Positions 14,423 to 23,330 of a stretch of 23,330 nt of DNA are shown piece after piece; position 1 is the stretch's first letter, and every line of letters begins with the position of its first letter. The stretch is from a virus, in the IMG/VR virus record IMGVR_UViG_3300032032_000568, positions 1 through 23,330 of that record; one strand, given 5' to 3'. The position numbers were made by a program, and so were the translations under genes. The notes below the pieces were generated by a model. The model did not search any database. It saw only the letters and a list, made by a program, of their open reading frames with translations, and was not told the origin of the DNA.

Positions 14423-16432
14423 TTACGCGGCTCCTGTATAAATTATGTAATTAATTACTAGATATGGATTCATAACACTAAATCCTTGTCCTACAGTTCC
14501 ATCTACTCCACCTGAATTAGGCATTGCTTGAGCTGTATTAGAACCTGTTGGTCCATCATATACAATTACTGCTGGATCTGAAGGCGTTGCTGTTATATTT
14601 CTTATTCCATAAAATTGATCATTATTAGTTGATTTCATATTGTGTTGGTGATCTGGTAAGTTTGTAGAAACAAGTGTTTTCATCTCTGTACCACTATATC
14701 CTGCTAAATTATCTGCTGTTGTATCTGTTACACGTCCAGCTTCTACTCCTCCCATATTATCTGCACCTAATGGGAATCTTCCTCTTAAATCTGGAACTTT
14801 AAACAAACTAGCATTACTAGGTGTTCCAAATTGAGTTCCTATTACGGCATACAAAGCGGCATAAGTTGATCTCGACACTTCACTACCATCACACAATAAC
14901 CAACTAGATGGAGCATTAGCTCCTCCATAAGACATCATAGATCCAATTGGTGGTGTTGCTACAGAAGATAAAAATTGATCTGCTGTAATTTTAAAAACAC
15001 CTGTTGTGCCTGTAGTTCTATTAAGTATAATTTCATCTGTTGCCTGTGGTGTTGTTGTTAAAGTTTTATCTGCAATAAAGCTATTACTTACAGAAGTATT
15101 AAAAGTTTTTGTAGTTCCACCTGTTTGACCATCAAAAGTAATTGATGTTGCTGAAACATCTCCAGTCATTGCAAAAGTAGTTGCTGTAGATAATTTATTA
15201 GCCGAACCTGCAGTTCCGCTAACTGTACCACTAACGTTACCTGTAAAATTTCCTACAAAATTGTTAGCATATACATTTAAATATTGATTATTAGTTGCTC
15301 CTAAACTATCTGTATTATTAGCAGTTGGCACAATAGAACCTGCTGTAACTCCTCCTACAACATTAAGATTAGTACCTACGTAAAGACTTTTGGCAACACC
15401 TGCTCCACCTTTAACAATTAAAGAACCTGTTCCTATTGACGTTGCATCTGTAGTACCATCTGCAAGTACATTAGCACTTGATTTAATATTACCTATTACA
15501 TCTAAAGCCTCTGTAGGAGCTAAATTATTAATTCCTACTTTAGAAGAAGAGTCTAATCTCATTATTGCAGTTGTTGTGCCTTGATTATTAACTCTAAAAT
15601 CTATATGTGAACCAGATGTTTTATGTTCTACTATTCCTGCTTGTCCTTCTACTCCTACGGAAAACGTTCCGCTAGAGCCTACTTCAATTCCTGAATCATT
15701 TTTAACTTTAAGTTGAAAATTTGCAATGTTAGTTGTGTCTGCTCTTAAAAAATTACTTGCGGCAACTGATGTTGTGCCTACTATAAGATTTTCTGCCTTC
15801 TCGGCTGTTCCATAAAATTTTCCTACACCTGCACCTGTTATATCTGCTGTACTTAAATTAAATCCTGGGTTAATTGTTGTATAACCTGTAATAGTTGATT
15901 TAGGTGTAAATGAATCTGTTGCTATGATGGCAATTGGTTTAGCATTAACTTCCAGTTGTACAACTGTATGTGAAGCATCATCAGTACCTGTAATTGTTAC
16001 AGGTTTTGCTCCTGTTGATAATCCTGAACTATATTCTGGACCTATTAAAATCCAACCTGTTCCTGTAAAAAGATATAATTGTTGATTGTCGGTATCTACC
16101 CAAAGGTCACCTGTAATACTTTCACTAGCCGCTGGCTGATTTAATGCTTTTTTTAAACCGCCACTTGCTACCCAGTTAGTTCCATCATATACTTTTAATT
16201 GATTAGTTCCTACTGTAGTATCAAACCATAATTGACCTTCTAATGGTCTTACTGGAGCAGAGCTTTTTGCAAAATTTTCTAATAAATGCAAAAAGTTTTC
16301 AGCTATTACTGTTCCATAAGAAGTTGTAGATTTTCCTGGTAACGAAATACTCGTTTCTTGATTGACCGTATTATCTTCTACAGTAATACTGCCTTTGCTT
16401 ACGCTATCAGAAAAATTAACCGTATATGACAT
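14423..16432 (-). CDS. Short tail fibre-like protein with tail-collar domain
   Basis: A 669-residue fibre protein. Residues 1-135 are the common module (LPGKSTTSYGTVIAENFLHL, LENFAKS, GQLWFDTT, LKVYDGTNW, GDLWVDTDNQQLYLFTGTGW, LIGPEYS). A long Gly/Ser/Thr/Asn-rich shaft follows. From about residue 494 to the end there is a phage tail-collar domain: PPIGSMMSYGGANAPSSWLL, CDGSEVSR, then VPDLRGRFPLG, LPDHQHN with the HxH pair H595/H597, and a C-terminal NPYLVINYIIY. In T4 gp12 an equivalent HxH binds a metal at the trimer axis; the same role here is inference. It probably acts as a receptor-binding short fibre. ATG 16432 lies three bases after the stop of the 203-residue gene, with GAGGGG upstream. 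Confidence 0.92.
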   Translation of the reverse strand: MSYTVNFSDSVSKGSITVEDNTVNQETSISLPGKSTTSYGTVIAENFLHLLENFAKSSAPVRPLEGQLWFDTTVGTNQLKVYDGTNWVASGGLKKALNQPAASESITGDLWVDTDNQQLYLFTGTGWILIGPEYSSGLSTGAKPVTITGTDDASHTVVQLEVNAKPIAIIATDSFTPKSTITGYTTINPGFNLSTADITGAGVGKFYGTAEKAENLIVGTTSVAASNFLRADTTNIANFQLKVKNDSGIEVGSSGTFSVGVEGQAGIVEHKTSGSHIDFRVNNQGTTTAIMRLDSSSKVGINNLAPTEALDVIGNIKSSANVLADGTTDATSIGTGSLIVKGGAGVAKSLYVGTNLNVVGGVTAGSIVPTANNTDSLGATNNQYLNVYANNFVGNFTGNVSGTVSGTAGSANKLSTATTFAMTGDVSATSITFDGQTGGTTKTFNTSVSNSFIADKTLTTTPQATDEIILNRTTGTTGVFKITADQFLSSVATPPIGSMMSYGGANAPSSWLLCDGSEVSRSTYAALYAVIGTQFGTPSNASLFKVPDLRGRFPLGADNMGGVEAGRVTDTTADNLAGYSGTEMKTLVSTNLPDHQHNMKSTNNDQFYGIRNITATPSDPAVIVYDGPTGSNTAQAMPNSGGVDGTVGQGFSVMNPYLVINYIIYTGAA

Positions 16433-16435
16433 TTA

Positions 16436-17047
16436 TTACCCCTCGTTAAATCCTGTCAAACTTTGTACTCTAACAGTATAATCTATTTGAATTAATCTGT
16501 TTAAACTTTTTTGGACAGGATGGAATACTACATGAGTAAGTAGATTTCCAGTACCACTAGGGGAGTAACTTACTAAACCTAATTCGTCAAATACGTATAA
16601 TCCGTCTACATTACTAGAATTATCTACTGCATCTTGTCCGCTTGGCTCACCATAATCTAACAAACAAGTAACTAACACATCTGTATAATTTGTTCCATTA
16701 ACGTGTCTTGTTTCAAGTTTATTTCTTAATGGATCTAAATTTGATACTGATCTATCATCAACTATTTTAGTAAATGTTTGATTATATAGACTAGCATTAG
16801 TTCCTGTTGAATTAGGCGTTAGATATGTAATAATACCAGTTGGATCGATGGACGTTCCACCGTTACCAAATACCATAGAATTTATGAATCCTTGACCAGC
16901 ATTAGCAAGACTATCTGCTAGTGCTTGACTCATATTTTCATAGTGTATGGCGTTTCTTTTATTAATGAACACATGGCCCGAATCGGGATCATGTATCTTA
17001 ATATGCCCTTGAAGTAAGACGCCGCTGTTTTCTTTAATATTGTTCAT
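16436..17047 (-). CDS. Conserved virion/baseplate protein, marine T4-like phage type
   Basis: A 203-residue protein between the giant structural gene and the fibres. Key segments are GVLLQGHIKIHDPDSGHVFI, NKRNAIHYENMSQALADSLA, SMVFGNGGTSIDPTG, LLDYGEPSG and YVFDELGLVS. The D.DSG.V...KRNAIHYENMS pattern is one I associate with conserved virion proteins of T4-like marine phages. By position it is probably a baseplate or fibre-connector protein. I do not assign a T4 gene name. No transmembrane segment or catalytic motif is seen. ATG 17047 has GGAG five bases upstream, and a possible late promoter octamer lies just before it. Most of the residues are beta-prone. Confidence 0.82.
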   Translation of the reverse strand: MNNIKENSGVLLQGHIKIHDPDSGHVFINKRNAIHYENMSQALADSLANAGQGFINSMVFGNGGTSIDPTGIITYLTPNSTGTNASLYNQTFTKIVDDRSVSNLDPLRNKLETRHVNGTNYTDVLVTCLLDYGEPSGQDAVDNSSNVDGLYVFDELGLVSYSPSGTGNLLTHVVFHPVQKSLNRLIQIDYTVRVQSLTGFNEG

Positions 17048-17069
17048 TTACGCTCCAGTTCGTTATGTG

Positions 17070-17077
17070 TATTTATT
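17070..17077 (-). promoter_or_regulatory. Candidate phage late promoter (AATAAATA)
   Basis: AATAAATA on the minus strand spans the stop codon of the giant gene, 22 bases before ATG 17047 and just upstream of its GGAG site. It matches the T4-type late box TATAAATA at seven of eight positions, and the first position is known to vary in T4-like cyanophages. A start of transcription a few bases downstream would leave room for the ribosome site. Confidence 0.3.
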
Positions 17078-20000
17078 GCGGCAAAGCCAGTTCCTTTTGT
17101 CGCAAGAATCTAGCAATATCATTGTCTGATTGACTTAATGGTTTAATGCCAGATTGCCATTTTTTACCTAGTTTTCTTATAGTTATTATTTTTGTGCCAG
17201 CTATAGGTGTTGTTGTAAGTATTACAACTGGGCTTATTCCGTCTACAGTAAATTCTGCAGGAGAAGTAACGTCAGCTTCGGGACTATCTTGTCCTTGTGT
17301 TGAGTCATATACAGAAATATCATTCTTTCTCATCCTCTTACCACCTACAAATAGTTCAAATTCGTTAGCAGATTTAGGAGTAAATCCAATAGTAATTGCA
17401 TTAGTACTGCCATCTGCTGTATATTGTTCAGTTAAAAATTCATCTTTATAAGGTACAGTTTGAAACTGTCCTTGATCTAGGACTTCTGCACCTACAATAT
17501 GCATATCTTTTACTCCAGTTCCATATGTTCCTCGTCTAAGTTGTGAAAGTATATTGCCTGTTTTAACAAAATATTCTAGTCTTTCTCCCTCAATAAACAA
17601 TACTCCAGGGTTATTGTCTGCTATACTAGGTTCAGTTATACCAACTGCATTTTCTAGTTCTAATTCTTGATCTGTCCATTTAAGAGATGTTGCTAATTGA
17701 TATTTGTTAGTATTACCTAAACGTTTGTAATGAGTTTTATTCATCATATCTTTAAATTGTCTGTAACCAAATTTAGATACAAATTTAGGTGCTGTAAAGT
17801 GTACAATATCTATAACATCATTTGTAGCCAATGATCTGTTTATTTTCAAATACATTTGATCATTTGTAACTTTGTAATCTACACTAGGAGCTAATAGTTC
17901 TCCATTAAGAGTTACCCAAACATATTGAGCATCTTCGGCTAATTGTCTTAATTTAATAAGTCCATTAGTTAATTGTTTGTACATATAATAATCATCTGTA
18001 CCTACAGTTACAGTTAATCTTGCAACAACGTCATAATTAATTCTTTCTATTTTTGCTATGTCATGATTACTAAATTGATAAACTGAAATTGTATCATTAG
18101 CTAATGGAACATTACTAAATGTAATTACACCAGTTGTTTCATTTAATGTATATTGACCATTACTCATTGCAAAAACTTTTAGAATGTCGCCTGCGACACC
18201 CACTCCAGTTATAAGTGTTATACTAGTAGTTCCTGAATTCCAAGTATATTGTTGTCCTTGTACTAATTCTACTCCATTTAAAAATGCTCTTACATCTGCA
18301 GGAAGTATAGATCCTGGAATTTCTTGCCAAGTTTCAAATTCATATTCTCTATTATTATCTATTGTAAATGTTTTAGTAAATCCAGCATTTAAAATATTAT
18401 TACCTACTCTAACAACTGTATTAAATGATAAAGGTTTCTGGTTAAATGGTGTTTGACTTAATTGGAAATAATTAGTACTTCCATCACCTGTAAAATTATC
18501 TTCAGTAACTTCACTAAATGTTTGACTAGCACTTGCATATACAACTATATTAACAACTGAATCTGCCGGAGGAGCAGATGCAAATCTTACAACAACTTTA
18601 TCTAGTACAGCATAAGAGCTGTCTGATTTTAAAATAGTGTAAGAAACTGATTGACCATTTACTCTAACAAACGTGTTTATGCTATTATCAATCCATGTTG
18701 CTCTTGTTACATAATCTAAAGTGCTACCATCTCCTGTAAATGTATCAAAGTCAAGAACTTTTTCTCCATTATTACTCATAGTTACAAAATTAACTTTAGA
18801 ATTTAATGCAGGAGCATTATTAAATTTTAATAATTTATTAGGATAATCTACAACGTAAGTATTAGATTCTTGTAAAATATTATTCACCGAAACAAATACG
18901 GCATCCGAACTTTGTGGATATTCGTTAAATGGATAATCTGTAGTTGCACCATCTCCTGTATGATTGTAACTATTAATTCTACTTCCTGATTCTCCACCTT
19001 TGTCGTATACTTGAATGTCTAAAGTATCAAGTACTTGTCCTGGTACAAATTCTTCTGGACCTTTTGAAGTTGTATGAGATACAAAATCATCTCCTTCTAC
19101 TATAATATCTTCTGCTTTTAATCCTGTTGCAGATGAATAAGCTAAATCACCACCTGCCAATAAAGTATCATAAGCTTCTGGATCTGGTAAGAAACTACCA
19201 TCACTAGTAGATTTTCTAACTACAATTACATCACCAGCTACTGTTGGTACAGTATCAAATGTAATAGTCATTGTTGACCCATCACCTGTAACACTTTGCA
19301 TCATTGCATTTTTATTTGTTACAGTATTTCCTGTTCCATAGTTAGGATCATCTATTCTTATTGCATTTTTATAAATGTTATAAACTGTTCCATCTTCTAG
19401 TGCTTTACTTAATGTAAGAGAATTAGTACTTCCATCCATTTTTAAAATTTCATCTTCAAAAGTTGCATCATAGGTATCCCACGAACCTGCCATATATGAA
19501 TCTGTATCCCAACCAGATGCAGTATCAAATCCTAAACTTCTTACTTCAACTCCACCATAATCTATTCCATCTAATATCTGAGCTAATTCTTTACCCGGCA
19601 TTCCTGATGTAGGTGTATAGAAAAGATTAATTCTATCTTGTGCTTGTAATTTAGATGCGTCTATCATGTACTCTATTTTAATAGCATGAAGATTAGCAGG
19701 CGGTAAAGTAAATTTAATGTGTCCTATATATCTGTTATAATCTTTAGTTGTATCTAATTTATTAGTATAAGTGTATTCGCTTGATAAATTTTCAATATTA
19801 TTAACAGTTACTTTGATTGTATTTCTTCTTAAATCTAACGGCCATTTTAAATAATAATCTAACACAGAATTATTTCCTGCAAACGTTTCTGTTCTTGCTA
19901 ATGATGTTATTAAATATGTTCCAGATGTTCTGTCAAATTTAACAGTAAGATGAGTTGCTTTAACTAAAGACTTACCTAATACAGCACTAACTTTAGCAAC

Positions 20001-23000
20001 TGTTCCTGTAGTTGCATCTTTAATTCCTCCTTGTAAAGTTACTGTAGGTGCTGTTAAATAACCTAATCCTTCTTTAAGAATTATAACTGAAGTTACTTTG
20101 CCTCCACTAATATATGCTTGAGCTGTAGCACCAGAACCACCGCCACCTGTTATTGAAACTATTGGTGGAGTAATATAACCACTACCTTTATCTCCTATAT
20201 TAAATGATATAATCTTAAATCCTACATTTTCTAACCAATGTTTATCAGGATAACTTGTAATTGTATCTGTTCCAGTTAAAGCAGTCCCTACAAGTTTTGC
20301 TGAACTAGGTGTTATTTGATTTTCGTCATCATATCTAGCCGGTAAATCAAAATCAGTTATAACTGAACTTGATGGTATTACTTTTTCGTAAGAACTTACA
20401 TATTCTCTAATATTAGTTTTGTATGGTTTAACCTCTTTAATATATTCTTCAAAGTCGGAAAGATTGTCATTTTGATAAGTTGCTTTTTGTTTAAGATCAC
20501 CTGCATTATGTTTTACTTTGATAAAACTTGTTTTAAATGCCCAATCTGTTAATTTATTTTCGCTTAATGCGTATCTTAAACTAGCAAAGAAAAGATCATT
20601 ATAATATATTTCTAAATCATTTATAAAAATTTTATCTCTTAAAGTTTCTAATATTATTCTTGTTTCTTGAACAGGTTGACGATCATATAATACAGTATCA
20701 TAACTAGTTGATGCATAACCTACAGTATTTGAACCAAATTGATATAAAGTATTTTTAAATGTAATTGTTCCATTTTGTCTACCAATAGTTTTATAATTTA
20801 CAGTATAATCTACATTAGGTTTGTTATCTATTTTTTCTAATAATAGCCAACCACCTGTACCTATATTTTCAATTTTTACAATATCTCCAATTGAATCATC
20901 TAATGATTCTAACAAATATGATTCACTAACAGTATAATCTATTGCTGTAAATTGATTATATCCTGTATCATACCAATCAATGTATGACCAATAAAGATCA
21001 ACATTGTATTTTTGAGAAGATGTTCTATTCCAAGAACTTAAATTTGAATCATAACCATATATTGCCCACTTACCGCCTAGTTCTGTATCACTTTTTACAA
21101 GTACACTATATTGTCTAACAATAATTTTTGTATTAGATGTATATCCTTCACCGTTAATTTTTACAGTTGCAGTATCAACTTGTCCTAGAGCATCTATTGT
21201 TAATTCTATTACAGCACCACTTCCACTATTTCCTGAAATTTCTAATGTAGGTACAGTTACATAACCTTTACCTTTACTTAGAATAGTTACACCAGTAATT
21301 TTACCATTTACAATTGTTGGTAATAACTCTGCTTTTTTAACTGTACTTGTTCCTATAAAAGCTAAATCTCCTACAACATCTGCAGTTTTGTCAAAAAGTT
21401 TAGTATTTGCTGTAGGTTGTACATCTGCTTTTGATAAATCAGTTAAATCTATATCATCCACAATCAAATTAAGTTTCAATACAGAATTAGTTCTTTCTAT
21501 TAATTCTTTTAATGCTTCTTGATGATTTTTAAACCAACTTTGTCTAGGTTTATATAAAGTTCCATATTTAAGTTTATCACTTAAACCCGGATCTGGTACA
21601 GTATTTCCTTGTTTATCATATCCTATTAAACTATTATACCAAACTTTTTCTATTTCTGTAGAAGGTTTACTAGTTGATAATCCTTCGGTCATAATTTGAT
21701 ATTCATTATGAATATTAAGTTCTTTATTATCTATTGTCCAATAACGAACATTAAGAATAGAATCTGTATTAGATAATAATGATTCACAATTAACTAACGC
21801 AAATTTATTTGAATCAAAAAATGTAATATATTTGTAACCTTGTCCTTTAGGATCATCTATAAGTTTAGAAACTGCTAACGCACTTAGACTTCTAAATTCT
21901 ACATCTGGTGTATTTTGTTTATTTTTAACCCAATAATAATATTTAGGTTTTGTAGTCTGAGCAATTTTGTCGTAAGTATTTCTAGTAACATATACAGTAT
22001 CATCATACTTAGGTGTTCCACTTATTCCTAAAGAGTCTCCTTCATTAGTAGATGCAATTTCTGTCCAGACACTAGGTTTATAAATTGACTCTACCCATTC
22101 ATATACATCTACAGATGAACCAATAAACTGTTTATTCCAATGATTATTATTGAATATAATATTACCTTGATAAGGATAATAATATCTTACTGTACTTAAA
22201 TCCCACCAAAGTCTTCCTACTTCTCCTTCTGCCCAATGATTGTTTGTATCTATTGTTACAGCTGAAGTTCCTACATTATAAATTGCTGGATCATAATGTG
22301 TTTTATAATATAATTCTTGTTCGGCTGTGCCTGCTATTTTTCCTAATACAGGATCTATATAATCTAAATTAGAAATAACAGAATTTGTTTCCTTATTATA
22401 AATGAATACGCTTTTAATTTTATCAATTTCAACGTGGTCAGCACCTTCTACTGTTTGCATCCAACTAGATTTGCCTTTAGTTTTTCTAAAGTCAACTACT
22501 GTTCCTTTATTATTATCAGATAATGTAAGTGTAGGTAAACCTATATAAACATGATTATCATTTATTAATGTATTACGTCCGAATTCTACAGCACCATCAT
22601 TAGTGTACACAAATTTTTCAGCATATAATAAAGTATTTCCTGATCTTTCAAATAAATGTACTGCACCACTATCAGACATTACTTTATAAAATGTAGTTGC
22701 TCCAGTATCAAATATTGTAGTTGTTGTATCAAATGCTGTAGTAATTGTTATGTCTCCTTTAAGACTTGTAACTGCCAATGTATTTCCATCAAATCCTAAT
22801 TGGTAACCAAAATTTTCTGAATTTTCACTATCAGGACTTCTTAAACTTTGATTTAATGTGTAAACACCACTTGATTGTAAATATGTATAAACTACTCCGG
22901 CGTCAACAGCATTAGCAAAATCTTTTAAAGGACTTCCAATAGACAGCATACTTCCATCTTCTGAAATAGCTACACTATTTGCAAAATTAATATTAGGAGA

Positions 23001-23330
23001 TGAATCCTCAGGTGATGTAATTGTTTGTGAATATGAATAATATCCTTCTTGTAATCTGTATACAGCAACTTTTTGTGCATCAGTGCTGTATAATAAATTA
23101 GTTACAAGAATTGTTCCTGTAGAATTAACATCAAATTGATCACCGAACATTACTAAATTACTTTGATTGAGAGTTGAATCTCCTTCTAATGTTATTCCTG
23201 AATCATTAGGAATATATCCTAAATAATCTGTACCTGTACTTTGTTTTTCCCAGTAACTTGAATTCCATGCACCAGCAACAAGATTTGTTTTTGCTTTGTA
23301 TAATTCTGAATTATAAATTGTATATTCTCC
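17073..23330 (-). CDS. Giant virion structural protein (5' end beyond the window)
   Basis: The frame is open from the stop at 17073 to the right edge, giving at least 2085 residues. The ATG at 23150 is not a convincing start: 60 in-frame codons upstream keep coding character (for example NLVAGAWNSSYWEKQ) with no stop. The first part (about 22640-23160) has FG-GAP-like blades (MFGDQFDVNSTGTILVT, NFANSVAISEDGSMLSIGSP, NFGYQLGFDGNTLAVTS) suggesting a beta-propeller. A middle block has YGTLYKPRQSWFKNHQEALK, seen in large structural proteins of T4-like marine phages. Two copies of a GxGY...P...I.G..GSGA unit sit at about 20030-20200 and 21110-21290, and TGDGST units at 17404-19290. It is probably a tail or baseplate-associated adhesin-like protein. 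It has no catalytic motif that I can see. Confidence 0.88.
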   Translation of the reverse strand, partial: GEYTIYNSELYKAKTNLVAGAWNSSYWEKQSTGTDYLGYIPNDSGITLEGDSTLNQSNLVMFGDQFDVNSTGTILVTNLLYSTDAQKVAVYRLQEGYYSYSQTITSPEDSSPNINFANSVAISEDGSMLSIGSPLKDFANAVDAGVVYTYLQSSGVYTLNQSLRSPDSENSENFGYQLGFDGNTLAVTSLKGDITITTAFDTTTTIFDTGATTFYKVMSDSGAVHLFERSGNTLLYAEKFVYTNDGAVEFGRNTLINDNHVYIGLPTLTLSDNNKGTVVDFRKTKGKSSWMQTVEGADHVEIDKIKSVFIYNKETNSVISNLDYIDPVLGKIAGTAEQELYYKTHYDPAIYNVGTSAVTIDTNNHWAEGEVGRLWWDLSTVRYYYPYQGNIIFNNNHWNKQFIGSSVDVYEWVESIYKPSVWTEIASTNEGDSLGISGTPKYDDTVYVTRNTYDKIAQTTKPKYYYWVKNKQNTPDVEFRSLSALAVSKLIDDPKGQGYKYITFFDSNKFALVNCESLLSNTDSILNVRYWTIDNKELNIHNEYQIMTEGLSTSKPSTEIEKVWYNSLIGYDKQGNTVPDPGLSDKLKYGTLYKPRQSWFKNHQEALKELIERTNSVLKLNLIVDDIDLTDLSKADVQPTANTKLFDKTADVVGDLAFIGTSTVKKAELLPTIVNGKITGVTILSKGKGYVTVPTLEISGNSGSGAVIELTIDALGQVDTATVKINGEGYTSNTKIIVRQYSVLVKSDTELGGKWAIYGYDSNLSSWNRTSSQKYNVDLYWSYIDWYDTGYNQFTAIDYTVSESYLLESLDDSIGDIVKIENIGTGGWLLLEKIDNKPNVDYTVNYKTIGRQNGTITFKNTLYQFGSNTVGYASTSYDTVLYDRQPVQETRIILETLRDKIFINDLEIYYNDLFFASLRYALSENKLTDWAFKTSFIKVKHNAGDLKQKATYQNDNLSDFEEYIKEVKPYKTNIREYVSSYEKVIPSSSVITDFDLPARYDDENQITPSSAKLVGTALTGTDTITSYPDKHWLENVGFKIISFNIGDKGSGYITPPIVSITGGGGSGATAQAYISGGKVTSVIILKEGLGYLTAPTVTLQGGIKDATTGTVAKVSAVLGKSLVKATHLTVKFDRTSGTYLITSLARTETFAGNNSVLDYYLKWPLDLRRNTIKVTVNNIENLSSEYTYTNKLDTTKDYNRYIGHIKFTLPPANLHAIKIEYMIDASKLQAQDRINLFYTPTSGMPGKELAQILDGIDYGGVEVRSLGFDTASGWDTDSYMAGSWDTYDATFEDEILKMDGSTNSLTLSKALEDGTVYNIYKNAIRIDDPNYGTGNTVTNKNAMMQSVTGDGSTMTITFDTVPTVAGDVIVVRKSTSDGSFLPDPEAYDTLLAGGDLAYSSATGLKAEDIIVEGDDFVSHTTSKGPEEFVPGQVLDTLDIQVYDKGGESGSRINSYNHTGDGATTDYPFNEYPQSSDAVFVSVNNILQESNTYVVDYPNKLLKFNNAPALNSKVNFVTMSNNGEKVLDFDTFTGDGSTLDYVTRATWIDNSINTFVRVNGQSVSYTILKSDSSYAVLDKVVVRFASAPPADSVVNIVVYASASQTFSEVTEDNFTGDGSTNYFQLSQTPFNQKPLSFNTVVRVGNNILNAGFTKTFTIDNNREYEFETWQEIPGSILPADVRAFLNGVELVQGQQYTWNSGTTSITLITGVGVAGDILKVFAMSNGQYTLNETTGVITFSNVPLANDTISVYQFSNHDIAKIERINYDVVARLTVTVGTDDYYMYKQLTNGLIKLRQLAEDAQYVWVTLNGELLAPSVDYKVTNDQMYLKINRSLATNDVIDIVHFTAPKFVSKFGYRQFKDMMNKTHYKRLGNTNKYQLATSLKWTDQELELENAVGITEPSIADNNPGVLFIEGERLEYFVKTGNILSQLRRGTYGTGVKDMHIVGAEVLDQGQFQTVPYKDEFLTEQYTADGSTNAITIGFTPKSANEFELFVGGKRMRKNDISVYDSTQGQDSPEADVTSPAEFTVDGISPVVILTTTPIAGTKIITIRKLGKKWQSGIKPLSQSDNDIARFLRQKELALPQ
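17404..19290 (-). repeat. Tandem TGDGST beta-domain repeats within the giant protein
   Basis: Five units start with (T/A)DGS/AT: TGDGSTM (about 19277-19290), HTGDGAT (about 18946-18960), FTGDGSTL (about 18722-18737), FTGDGSTN (about 18475-18493) and YTADGSTN (about 17404-17420). Each is followed by alternating hydrophobic strands, usually with a VNG/VNN turn and a closing VV.VVY or IVVY strand. The first four are spaced about 226-330 bases apart; a degenerate unit without the motif fills the space before the last. Confidence 0.7.
20030..20200 (-). repeat. GxGY-type Gly-rich beta repeat pair (copy nearer the C-terminus)
   Basis: Two half-units, KGSGYITPPIVSITGGGGSG and EGLGYLTAPTVTLQGG, enclose a Gly/Ser turn and a V.SVIIL strand. 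A related pair lies at about 21110-21290. Confidence 0.6.
21110..21290 (-). repeat. GxGY-type Gly-rich beta repeat pair (copy nearer the N-terminus)
   Basis: GKGYVTVPTLEISGNSGSGA and NGEGYTSNTKIIV form a pair like that at about 20030-20200, with an IT.VTIL strand before them. Confidence 0.6.

Noticed and set aside
10644-16432. Diversity-generating retroelement acting on the fibre C-termini
   Set aside because: No reverse transcriptase gene and no template/variable repeat pair are visible in the window.
17404-19290. CRISPR-like array from the repeated TGDGST coding segments
   Set aside because: The repeats are imperfect, unevenly spaced and in frame inside a protein-coding gene; they are protein domain repeats.
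23148-23150. ATG at 23150 as the start of the giant structural protein
   Set aside because: The frame stays open with coding-like sequence for 60 more codons to the window edge, so this is an internal methionine.

Overview
The window looks like part of the genome of an AT-rich, T4-like marine myovirus, most plausibly infecting a SAR11/Pelagibacter-type or similar low-GC marine bacterium. This rests on very AT-rich DNA, dense one-directional packing (every supported gene is on the minus strand), marine-phage style virion proteins, a tail-collar short fibre, and auxiliary enzymes (radical SAM, 2-oxoglutarate/Fe(II) oxygenase, methyltransferase, glycosyltransferases) of kinds known from T4-like cyanophages and pelagiphages. 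Host and exact lineage are inferred, not proven. No tRNA, CRISPR array, integrase or insertion sequence was seen.

Reading in the direction of transcription (right to left), the first block (23330 to 9737) is the virion block. It begins with the 3' portion of a giant structural protein that is open across the right edge (at least 2085 residues visible). Next come a small conserved structural protein (17047-16436), then three fibre paralogues sharing one N-terminal module: a tail-collar short-fibre-like protein (16432-14423), a long fibre-like protein (14421-12142), and a fibre whose C-terminus resembles a G2/IMC autoprocessing domain (12122-10644). The block ends with another structural protein (10624-9737).

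A 58-base gap (9679-9736) separates this block from the second. It holds a near-consensus sigma70 promoter (TTGATT, 17-base spacer, extended TGTTATAAT) directed into the second block, and it is the longest non-coding stretch in the window.

The second block (9678 to beyond 1) is a 13-gene enzyme cassette in which every neighbouring pair overlaps by 1 to about 19 bases. In order it encodes: an unknown 115-residue protein, two paralogous DxD glycosyltransferase-like proteins, a small beta-rich unknown, two further paralogous DGD glycosyltransferase-like proteins, a radical SAM enzyme, a 63-residue peptide, a second radical SAM enzyme, a class I methyltransferase, an Asp/Asn-hydroxylase-like 2OG-Fe(II) oxygenase, a two-domain protein of unknown function, and a third radical SAM protein with an N-terminal twitch/SPASM-like domain that runs off the left edge.

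The most interesting hypothesis is that this is a co-transcribed, translationally coupled modification system. It would act on the phage's own fibre proteins (glycosylation, hydroxylation, methylation, radical chemistry), on host surface glycans, or on the embedded 63-residue peptide. The sequence shows the enzyme families and their packing; the target is inference.
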